From Epiperipatus broadwayi (lineage: Eukaryota > Onychophora > Udeonychophora > Euonychophora > Peripatidae), in assembly GCA_028023455.1 (NCBI GenBank), contig JAQFVV010006221.1, positions 7,423,011 through 7,487,010 of the forward strand: a stretch of DNA of 64,000 nt, written 5' to 3'. The notes below the pieces were generated by a model that did no database searches, was not told where the DNA came from, and was given only the letters and a program-made list of their open reading frames with translations. Numbering within the stretch: position 1 is the stretch's first letter; every line of letters starts with the position of its first letter. Positions 56,071-64,000 of the stretch are shown here, in pieces. The position numbers were made by a program, and so were the translations under genes.

Positions 56071-57199
56071 ATGATAAACCAATTAAATCTCAATATCATG
56101 GGTCAAATATCAAATAGGTAGATTAGAATATGATTGACAGGTGGAATATATAAAACTAAAAAAATATATTTGGGGGAGGTCTTCTCTAAAATTTTGGTGT
56201 TAAGTCAACATATATCCGATCTGCTTCTCAAATGTCGTCTGATCAAAAATATTTTTTTTAAAAAGCGTATACTTTGTTCTTTTGTAAAATGGGTCCCTAA
56301 AGATTAAATAAGCACACTGATCTTTTTCCAAAATCAATTGCTGCCAAAATTTTGCCAATTCAACAAGATTAATTAACAAACCATGCTTACTTCAATGCAT
56401 CTAGCTTGGAAGCTCCAATCTATACTTCAGATAATGTTTCAGGTACAAACTTTTATTGATACCTATCCTGTCATAAAGAATTTACTTCTAATATTTGGAT
56501 GGATAATTCTATTACAAACTTTTAGTGATATTTTATTCTATCTTAAATATTTTACTTCTAATACTTGTAAATATTAATTCTTATTAAGCGCGATGTCACC
56601 CCACACGTTATAAATATAAAATTATATTATATACATGCACACTGAGTGTTTTATTATTTAAAACAAAAATAAAAAACACAAAAACAAAAAATAAAATAAG
56701 AAATTAAAAAAGGAAACACCCCTCTTCTCTTATTCTATTTTTTTAATTTTATATAAAAATATATATAAAATTGATATGGGTGGATGAGAAGAAAAAAAAT
56801 CTCTTTCTCACTGTACACTCCAATTTTTATAAAAAATTATTTTCCCCAAATTTTTATAAAGTTAAAAATTAATATTTATAATAATTAAAATTATAAGAAA
56901 AAAATAATATAAAAAGGAAAAAACCTAAGTACATGCGCCTTGAGTGCTTAATTTTTAACAATACTTGGATGGATGAATTTATTTATAAAATACAAAAGAG
57001 ATTAAAGAATAACAGCTGAGTTGTATACTTGTGTTATATTATAAAAAAGACATAATAAAGTCTAAGCAATAATTCATATTTTATTTAATTGTTATTTCTA
57101 AAGTAAACTTTTGTGTTCTCATGAGAGAAAAACTTATGCAGAAAGTTTGAAATATCTATTAGAATAACGTATTAAATTTGAGAACGAAAGAAATATTGA
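56071..57199. other. No gene seen
   Basis: AT-rich with an A-rich block (56650-56920). Nothing recognised. Confidence 0.35.
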
Positions 57200-57425
57200 C
57201 TAAATATTTGTTAAATAATTCTAGAAGTATATTATAATGAGCATCTGTTCCAGCAAAATCTCTGGATACAAGAAATTTTATAAATAATTTCATAAGTTTA
57301 TTATAGTGAGCATCTGTTTCAGCTAAACTTTGAATGAGGAAATCTTATATAAATCTTTGTTAAATAATTTAGAAGTATTATGATGAGCATCTGTTCTAAT
57401 TGAATCTCAGAATAATGGAAAGGTA
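57200..57425 (+). repeat. Minisatellite-like tandem repeat, about three units
   Basis: Units of roughly 60-75 bp around GAGCATCTGTTCCAGC, GAGCATCTGTTTCAGC and GAGCATCTGTTCTAAT, each preceded by AAGTATATTATAATGA-like sequence. Diverged. Confidence 0.65.
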
Positions 57426-58619
57426 AACCCAAAGGATGACTTAGTGCATAAAGCAAGGAAAACTAAATTATAAGTATATTATGATTCATAAGGAAATAAG
57501 TGATGTTACAAAGATTAGAGTTACCCTAATAATTTATTGATAAAAGTGGAAGAATCCGGATAGTAAAAGTAGCTACTATTATAAAATGTGCGTCTTTAAA
57601 TTCAATTTTGTGCCAATAAACATTAATCTTTGGACAACTTCTAGATCATTCTGCTATGGTCATGCATTTATCATTTAGAATAGTATATGTGTTTTTGTTT
57701 TATAATGGAGAACTGTTGCCAAGATCGCTGTGTGCCAAAAGAGACTTGGCGTGATTTTTTTTAATTATATTTATTGTTTTATGATATGTTAGATTTATTC
57801 TATTACATATTTTAGTTAAGTGTTATAAGTTTGACCCGATATTAAACCTATATTAAAATTAGAAAATATATTTATTCGTTATGTAATTGCTTGAGCCCGT
57901 ATTTTATTATAAATGCCAGAAAAGGGTGAAGTATGAAAAGGTTTTTAAAATATTGTCATGCTAATAATTTTAAATGAATGTTTTCATATTTATTAATTCT
58001 CATATATTTTAGTATTTTATAGCTATGCCTTGGAGAGTGAGTTAGTTAAAATGTGTATTTTAAATAAATGATGCATATTTCTTAGCCTATAGAAATAACC
58101 TTTAAATAAAATTATTCTTAGCCGTATTAGACTAATCGTTCATGCATCAATAATATGACACCCTTTATGCTATGTGAGAGTGCAAATGACCTTTGTTTGT
58201 TTGAAGTGAGTATAGTTCTGCTACCTCAAGGTTGATATGGAGCATAGCTCTCTCACAATTAAATATATTGATATTTGAAGGTATTTAGGAGATCAAGGAT
58301 TTATTCCCAGCTCCATTTTTATTTGTTTGCTTCATAAGATAAATATTTTTATACCGTTGTAGAATGTGGTGTTTTTAGCATGCCTAACTTACATATGTGC
58401 AGCGAGTTCCTCATATACTTTATAGCCTCAAGCAGAAGGCAATCTTAGGTCCATGCTATCACCAAGAAGTTATTATTAACTTATTCTCTCTTATAAAAGT
58501 ATTATTATTATCATCATTACCTAGGAGTGAATGATAAATTAGTGTTTATTATTTGTTAGGTCATCGCATATTAGTAAAAAGTAGTTATTTGGTTTAGGGA
58601 ATAATTTATACTATCATAT
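57426..58619. other. No gene seen
   Basis: AT-rich sequence. A short piece near 58423 (TAGCCTCAAGCAGAAGG) recalls family D. Nothing else recognised. Confidence 0.35.
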
Positions 58620-58890
58620 ATTAAAGTATGAAGATTGTCTATCTTAATATATATCTGAACACTTATAGTATACATGTGTGGGAGATGATAATCTGGACCA
58701 ACTGATGATTGCTGGTTTAGCATGAAATATGTATATTGGTGATTATTTATCTTTTCAGCATATATGTGCTTGAGTGTATCAGTGTTATTAGATATAGTGG
58801 AGAGTGGTGGGTTATGTGAAAGTCTGTGCTCATATACCCTATATATTACATATATAGATATAGATATAGGTATGTAAGAAGCCTGTGTTT
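58620..58890 (+). repeat. Family A repeat (3' two thirds)
   Basis: From TTAAAGTATGAAGATTG through the hammerhead to AAAGTCTGTGCTCATATACC. The 5' third is absent, so the element is truncated. Confidence 0.78.
58688..58748 (+). ncRNA. Hammerhead ribozyme, family A
   Basis: CTGATGA 58702-58708, stem II as in the copy at 40050, GAAA kept, stem III ATA/TAT around TG, AUA cleavage triplet. Stem I CCAA/TTGG plus TAATC/GATTA. Nearly identical to 40050-40110. Confidence 0.78.
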
Positions 58891-59279
58891 CAGTTATATC
58901 ATATTTCATAAATTGATGTACTGAATAGCTAAGCTTAGCTCTAGCTGGTGAGCGAAGATGTTTATTCTAAATTTATAGTTAAGAATTTGAATTCAGGCAA
59001 GTAATATGCATCATACCAGGTTCATGCAGAAGCAAGTCATCGCTGGATTGAAAGAAAATGATAGGAAACTCATGTTGGGGCTATAGTATTAAATACACGT
59101 ATGTGCAGACATAGCTTATTAATTATCACACAATTATCAAACATAAATTAATTATTAAGTCATGGGAAGTATTAGCTCGCAAAAGGCGTTATAAACGAAA
59201 ATATTAAAAGTTAGAGTAATTTATTATCTTATAAATTCCTTAGTGAAAGCAATTTTATTATTTTCAAATACGAATTCCC
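58891..59279. other. No gene seen
   Basis: AT-rich sequence without supported features. Confidence 0.35.
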
Positions 59280-59515
59280 AATGGAACAAGCAAAACTCTC
59301 CATACAGTAGTGTCACTCAGTGCCAACCAGAGTAATCAATGGATGCCAGAAGGCTTGTGCATAAAATCCCCATCTGCACAAGTCTTCTGGCATCCATTGA
59401 TTACTCTGGTTGGCACTGAGTGGCACTATTGTCTGGAAAGTTTTGCCTGTTTAATAACAGTAATGTGCTAGCATAAGAAATAGTGATCATGTGATGTTTA
59501 GTGGTAATTCCCAAT
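59280..59515. repeat. Family B foldback lacking the ribozyme
   Basis: Two inverse copies of the family B outer end (AGCAAAACTCTCCATACAG, CAGAGTAATCAATGGATGCC) meet at CCCCATCTGCACAAG. The hammerhead part has been deleted from both, leaving an almost perfect palindrome. Confidence 0.8.
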
Positions 59516-60065
59516 GGAATGAACAAATATTGCTATAAAATTTAGATGGGCTATAAGCTAATTTATATTTGTTGTAATGATGCTGAAGTACAGCTTCACA
59601 TATAGAGAATAATGAATTTTAAAAGTGTTATATTACAGGTCAAAAATAATTTATAGAATCGTTGTATTATATAATAGTTATTTGTCCCAAAATAAATGTC
59701 ATTGTTGGGATGGGGCTATATACCAGATAGGATAAGCCTTGCAAGAATGTGTAATCGTAGTCAGTAGAGGTCCCTTGTAATTTTTATTTCATAGTTTTCT
59801 TTGATTTGGGGTCGCTACGATATTTATTTCAATATTGTAATATTTAGCGTTTAACTGTATTAATAAATATTTTGTTTTTAAAATTTAAACTTTTGTTTGG
59901 TGTCTCAATGCTTGGATACTCATGAATTCACAATATCTATGAATTCACTAATTCACAACATCTATTAATTTTTAAAATCCATTAATTTTAAAGATATGAC
60001 ATAAAAGAATTATAGAAAATATTTCATATTTCTAGTACAGATTGATCACGAAATATCGTTATTAG
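59516..60065. other. No gene seen
   Basis: AT-rich. AGTAGAGGTCCCTT near 59765 is an inverse of the family D word. Nothing else. Confidence 0.4.
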
Positions 60066-60070
60066 ATTTT

Positions 60071-60818
60071 TGCAGTATTCAAGGTCAAGGTATACATATG
60101 TAATGTATAATGAATATGTAAAATAATAATAATAATAATTGTATAATAATAAGAATATGTAAAATAAGAATAATAATTGTATAATAATAAGAGTACAATA
60201 ATGTAGAATAAAACTGATAACTGTAATGTATAATGAATATGTAAAATAAGAAGTAATAATTATATAATAAAAAGAGTATGTAAAATAAGAATAATTGTAT
60301 AATAATAAGAGTACAATAATAAATGTAGAATAAAAGTAATAACTGTAAAATATAATGAATATGTAAAATAAGAATAACTGTACAGCAATTATGTATAACG
60401 ATTGTGTAAAATTACAATGTTGTTAAATCATAGAAAGCCCAGCTGACCTTATAGGGTCAGAAAACTGTGTAAAATACCATATATGGTGAGAAATGTAAAA
60501 ACACTGTGTGTATGTGAAAACGTATGTGAAAACACCATATATGGTTAGGAATGTAAAAGACTCCAGAAGTCTTGAGGGGTATATAAACCCCCATAACCTG
60601 ATCTAATTGTTCTGAGTTTTAATTATTAGTCAGAGACTCCTGCCTCTGTAAGTCCAAAGCAGGACTATTATTATATGCAGGTCACCATGACCTTTTATTA
60701 TTTTATTATGCCTACAATAGGCAATGTATATAATTAAAATTATTCATATTAAACTATAATCTTACCATCTCAATTCTGCCTTTGTCCATTTATTTACTTG
60801 CTGGTCATAGACACAGAA
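60071..60818 (+). repeat. 5' LTR of the Gypsy element
   Basis: Starts TGCAGTATTCAAGG and ends near ACACAGAA (the 3' LTR ends ACACAGCA). Holds an AT-rich internal tandem repeat of roughly 120-bp units (AATGAATATGTAAAATAAG) at about 60103-60370 and a TATA box. Confidence 0.92.
60576..60592 (+). promoter_or_regulatory. TATA box in the 5' LTR
   Basis: GGGGTATATAAACCCC is a good TATA box within a short inverted repeat, in the expected place in the LTR. The same sequence is in the 3' LTR near 62935-62951. Confidence 0.7.
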
Positions 60819-60819
60819 A

Positions 60820-60985
60820 ATTGGTGCAGTCAAGACAGGAATCGAATCTGAAAGAAACTGGCGCAGTGAAGACAGAAATCGAATCTGAAAGATATTGGCG
60901 CAGTTGACACAGGAATCAAATCTGAAAAAAAGTGGCAGTCAATACAGGATTGGCTCGGTCATCATAGGATCGAATCTGGAAATAA
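60820..60985 (+). repeat. 37-bp tandem repeats with primer-binding-site-like starts
   Basis: TGG starts at 60822, 60859, 60896 and 60933, exactly 37 bp apart. Each of the first three begins TGG(T/C)GCAGT, then GACAGGAATCGAATCTGAAA. TGGCGCAGT at an LTR edge resembles the primer-binding site of several Gypsy elements. The repeat has multiplied it directly next to the LTR. Confidence 0.8.
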
Positions 60986-61039
60986 TTGCCTAAACAGCAA
61001 GCTGAGACAAATCATAAGTGGATTTGAATCAATAGAGAA

Positions 61040-61438
61040 ATGGTGAGCATATCGCAAGTTTCTATTTGCGAATTTAATGTAAAAGATCCAAGTGATTGGC
61101 CACTGTATGTTCAGAGGATAAAAAACTACTTTATACTAAATAGTATTACCGAGAATACTGTAAAAGTAGCCTCATTACTTTGCTTCGCAGGCCAGAGGGT
61201 AATTGAAATAGCAAACAAACTATGTGGAAATTCGCTGGAGATGCAGAAATACGATGATCTTGTAACACAGCTAAATGAATATTTCAATCCCCAACCATCC
61301 AAGTTTATTGCACGATTGCACTTTAGAGGCAGAAGGCAAAGAAAGAATGAGAAAATAAAAGAATATGACATTGGTTTAAGAGAGATGGCAAAGCCATGCC
61401 TTTACGGTAAATATTTAGAAGAAGTTCTTCTCGAATAG
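61040..61438 (+). CDS. Gypsy gag, N-terminal part
   Basis: A 132-codon frame, MVSISQVSICEFNVKDPSDW onwards, with WPLYVQRIKNYFILN and ASLLCFAGQRVIEIANKL, then YDDLVTQLNEYFNPQPSKFI and FRGRRQRKNEKIKEYDIGLR. This order is usual for Gypsy capsid proteins. The frame ends at an early TAG; the expected continuation (IDDQFRQILLAIKDLTYEEA) follows in a nearby frame, so gag is broken. Confidence 0.88.
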   Translation: MVSISQVSICEFNVKDPSDWPLYVQRIKNYFILNSITENTVKVASLLCFAGQRVIEIANKLCGNSLEMQKYDDLVTQLNEYFNPQPSKFIARLHFRGRRQRKNEKIKEYDIGLREMAKPCLYGKYLEEVLLE

Positions 61439-61608
61439 CTATTATACAGAAAAATTGATGACCAGTTTAGGCAGATCTTATTAGCAATAAAAGATCTAAC
61501 TTACGAAGAAGCTATCAGATGTGGAACAGCTTATGAACTACTGCTTGACCAAGCAAGAGAGTTCAGAATTTTCATGAGACCAGAACCACTTCAGGATACA
61601 ATTTTTAA
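61439..61608 (+). pseudogene. Gypsy gag, broken continuation
   Basis: Encodes LLYRKIDDQFRQILLAIKDL then TYEEAIRCGTAYELLLDQAR after the stop at 61436-61438. A further frame change precedes the zinc-knuckle frame. Confidence 0.75.
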
Positions 61609-62487
61609 ATGTCTGAAGTTAAGCCCAAAACCGATAAACAAATTAAATGTTTCCGATGTAGAAAAATCGGTCACAAAGCCCGTGATTGCAATATGCCAGA
61701 AACCGAAAGTTATCAGAAAATAACTGAGTATCCTGAAAGATGGCACCACCATACAAAGCCTAACAGAGAACTTGCGTGTGAAGCGATGGAAAGTAGCTAC
61801 ATAAAAAGTGCTACTATAGATGAAACTGATCAAATTATGATAAATGTAAAACCAATCAGCAAGCCAATAACCATGGAAATTGATAGCGGAGCAGGGATGT
61901 CGCTGATAAAGAGTAAAGATTGGGAAAGACTAATCCAGAATTTAAAATTCCCTCCAAGGATAGAGAAGACTCAACTCAAGGCCTGGGATGCTAATAAAAA
62001 TCCCATAAGGATATTAGGAGTTGCAAATGTAATGGTAGAAACAACGAAAACTAAAGAAATACTACCAATATATATTGTGAACAGAGACATTAACCTGATC
62101 ATAGGCCATGAGTGGTTCATGCCCCTAGGTATAAAAATATGCATTATAAAAATAATGAATATAGAATCGCAAGTCAAAAATAATTACCCCAGCTTGTTCA
62201 AAAAAGAACCAGGAAAACTAAAAACCTCATCTGTAGAGATAGAGTTAAGAGACAGAGGAAAACCTATTGTAAGAAAACCTCAGAAAGTACCTATAGCACA
62301 GCAAAAATTGGTGCATCGAAACCACCATCAACAAACAGCAAATTGGCAAAGCACAGTAAAGACCGCCAGCAACCGTCTCAACTCAAAGACTATGTTAGGT
62401 GAAAAACCATACTTCTGGAGTGGGGGAGGAGTGCAGTATTCAAGGTCAAGGTATACATATGTAATGTATAATGAATATGTAAAATAA
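61609..62487 (+). CDS. Gypsy nucleocapsid, aspartic protease and start of reverse transcriptase (truncated)
   Basis: The 292-codon frame has a CCHC zinc knuckle at residues 14-27 (CFRCRKIGHKARDC), the protease active site DSGAG at 92-96 (61882-61896) in ITMEIDSGAGMSLI, a conserved IIGHEWF turn later in the protease, then an RT leader (YPSLFKKEPGKLKTSSVEIE, RKPQKVP). From about 62310 the similarity to RT stops, and the remainder runs through the deletion joint into the LTR, so the last 60 or so residues are artificial. The Met at 61609 is probably internal to gag-pol. Confidence 0.88.
   Translation: MSEVKPKTDKQIKCFRCRKIGHKARDCNMPETESYQKITEYPERWHHHTKPNRELACEAMESSYIKSATIDETDQIMINVKPISKPITMEIDSGAGMSLIKSKDWERLIQNLKFPPRIEKTQLKAWDANKNPIRILGVANVMVETTKTKEILPIYIVNRDINLIIGHEWFMPLGIKICIIKIMNIESQVKNNYPSLFKKEPGKLKTSSVEIELRDRGKPIVRKPQKVPIAQQKLVHRNHHQQTANWQSTVKTASNRLNSKTMLGEKPYFWSGGGVQYSRSRYTYVMYNEYVK
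62418..62431 (+). promoter_or_regulatory. Polypurine tract of the Gypsy element
   Basis: GAGTGGGGGAGGAG lies directly before the 3' LTR start (TGCAG), the expected position for plus-strand priming. Confidence 0.85.
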
Positions 62488-63180
62488 TAATAATAATTGT
62501 ATAATAATAAGAGTATGTAAAATAAGAATAATAATTGTAAAATAATAAGAGTATAATAATGTAGAATAAAACTGATAACTGTAATGTATAATGAATATGT
62601 AAAATAAGAAGTAATAATTGTATAATAAAAAGAGTATGTAAAATAAGAATAATTGTATAATAATAAGAGTACAATAATAAATGTAGAATAAAAGTAATAA
62701 CTGTAAAATATAATGAATATGTAAAATAAGAATAACTGTACAGCAATTATGTATAACGATTGTGTAAAATTACAATGTTGTTAAATCATAGAAAGCCTAG
62801 CTGACCTTATAGGGTCAGAAAACTGTGTAAAATACCATATATGGTGAGAAATGTAAAAACACTGTGTGTATGTGAAAACGTATGTGAAAACATCATATAT
62901 GGTTAGGAATGTAAAAGACTCCAGAAGACTTGAGGGGTATATAAACCCCCATAACCTGATCTAATTGTTCTGAGTTTTAATTATTAGTCAGAGACTCCTG
63001 CCTCTGTAAGTCCAAAGCAGGACTAGGGTTATTATATGCAGGTCACCACGACCTTTTATTATTTTATTACGCCTACAATAGGCAATGTATATAGTTAAAA
63101 TTATTCGTATTAAACTATAATCTTACTATCTCAATTCTGCCTTTGTCCATTTATTTACTTGCTGGTCATAAGACACAGCA
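62432..63180 (+). repeat. 3' LTR of the Gypsy element
   Basis: 749 bp, from TGCAGTATTC to GACACAGCA. Differs from the 5' LTR by small indels (an AAT unit; AGGACTAGGG for AGGACT) and a handful of substitutions. Confidence 0.93.
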
Positions 63181-63185
63181 ATTTT

Positions 63186-64000
63186 ATTGCTAATTTAATA
63201 CATTTTTCATTTGCTAAGATTTGAAGAATTAAACTAATAAACGTATGTGTCAAAAGTATAAGGATCATATGGCAAACAGCTGAGAAAATGGCTTAATTGT
63301 AGATGTAATATTTAGTTATTCAATTCATTGCACTTTGACTAATGTTACGAGTGGATATAAAATCCTTCTTCACTGCTAATATTTGGACGCGTTCCCAGTT
63401 GCTAAAATTATATTCGAAATTTATTAGAATTAAGTATTTCATTTAATCAACTATTTAACAGTTAATAATATTTATTATGATTATTATGATTCGTATTGTT
63501 AGCTTTAGTTAAAGTAGACATTAGCTTTAAATGGGTGTATGTCTATTCAATTCGTGTTCGCTGGGAAAGTGTCCAAGGGTCTGCAATGAATGTGAAAATG
63601 ATTATTTATTGCTCCTTGCTACAGATCAAGACCCTGAGAACGAGAGTATTTATACTTCTAAACTTTTAGATAGCAAGATTATCATTGTTAATATGCTACA
63701 ACAGTTAATATTATTGAGTTAACAGATTGCGCATTCCAGTCCTGTGTGTGTGTATAAGAAATGGTATTGAAGAGCTGTGTTTTGGGAGAGGTGACTGAGA
63801 ACATAAACACAAACATTTAAGAGTAAATAATTGTTACTGTGGAGAGTGGTCGATGCGGAGAATGAAGAGATAATTAATTTGTTTGAAAGGGAGGGGTCAG
63901 TAGAAATTTCTCCTCTTCGTTATTTAAGTAATAAGACTTTAATATTTTTTTTTATTAGTCTAATTCTCTGGTTTCTCTGCGTGGATTATCGATCCATTTC
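63186..64000. other. No gene confirmed at the right edge
   Basis: The 63-codon plus frame at 63531 (MGVCLFNSCSLGKCPRVCNE) is not recognised. The last bases read FLCVDYRSI in plus, which recalls the RT motif FCVDYR of Gypsy elements, but the window ends there. Confidence 0.3.

Larger units (their letters stand above)
60066..63185 (+). mobile_element. Ty3/Gypsy LTR retrotransposon, internally deleted
   Basis: Complete ends: LTRs at 60071-60818 and 62432-63180, flanked by the 5-bp duplication ATTTT (60066-60070 and 63181-63185). Inside are a primer-site region, gag, a zinc knuckle, a DSGAG protease and only the first part of reverse transcriptase. The rest of RT, RNase H and integrase is missing; the sequence jumps to a short coding tail and a purine tract (62418-62431). 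The two LTRs differ by few changes, so the insertion is fairly young. It could move only with proteins from an intact relative. Confidence 0.93.

Noticed and set aside
61126-62177. Minus-strand frames within the Gypsy element
   Set aside because: Shadows of gag and protease on the plus strand.
63970-64000. Start of a second Gypsy reverse transcriptase (FLCVDYRSI)
   Set aside because: Only nine residues at the window edge; too short to support.

Overview
This is an AT-rich (visibly about 70% A+T or more) nuclear window from an invertebrate animal. The evidence is eukaryotic: GT/AG-spliced exons on the minus strand, long introns, and a dense mix of metazoan mobile elements (RTE-type and other LINEs, a Penelope-like element, a Ty3/Gypsy LTR element, mariner, a SPIN-like hAT MITE and tRNA-derived SINEs). 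I cannot name the species. Flatworm, mollusc and arthropod all remain possible. There are no bacterial genes, rRNA or CRISPR.

Host genes: six minus-strand exons between 41352 and 9676 belong to one ankyrin-repeat gene. They form two copies of a three-exon module: a 67/68-codon exon with LHTAI repeats, a 33/34-codon exon with GRT(P/A)LHYAA, and an 85/89-codon linker exon with a (E/S)GRG(R/E)-LIG/LLG motif and a VP-hydrophobic end. Every junction is phase 0 with good splice signals, so the gene grew by tandem duplication of an exon triplet. A further minus-strand ORF of 519 codons (46969-48528) lies just upstream. It may be the first coding exon of the same gene or a separate gene. I do not recognise it.

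Mobile DNA fills the introns and flanks. In order, the main items are: short palindromic elements (2.1-5.3 kb); a Penelope-like reverse transcriptase/GIY-YIG fragment in a 2.4-kb palindrome (7.2-9.6 kb) whose centre holds an exact 19-nt match to an Illumina adapter, so the palindrome is probably an assembly or library artefact; LINE remnants at 26, 28-31, 34.6, 38.5, 42, 45.8, 49.3 and 52.6 kb; mariner relics at 33.3 and 35.4-36.4 kb; a SPIN-like hAT element with an 8-bp target duplication at 54.2 kb; and an internally deleted Gypsy element with two LTRs and a 5-bp target duplication at 60.07-63.19 kb.

The most interesting signal is in two abundant repeat families, called A and B here. Both carry a type I hammerhead ribozyme with a very short stem III. 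Several copies keep the whole catalytic core, a paired stem II, a two-part stem I and a NUH cleavage site. Two copies of family B show a compensatory change in stem II. Both families often occur as head-to-head inverted pairs. They look like retrozyme or Penelope-related non-autonomous elements that have spread through this locus.
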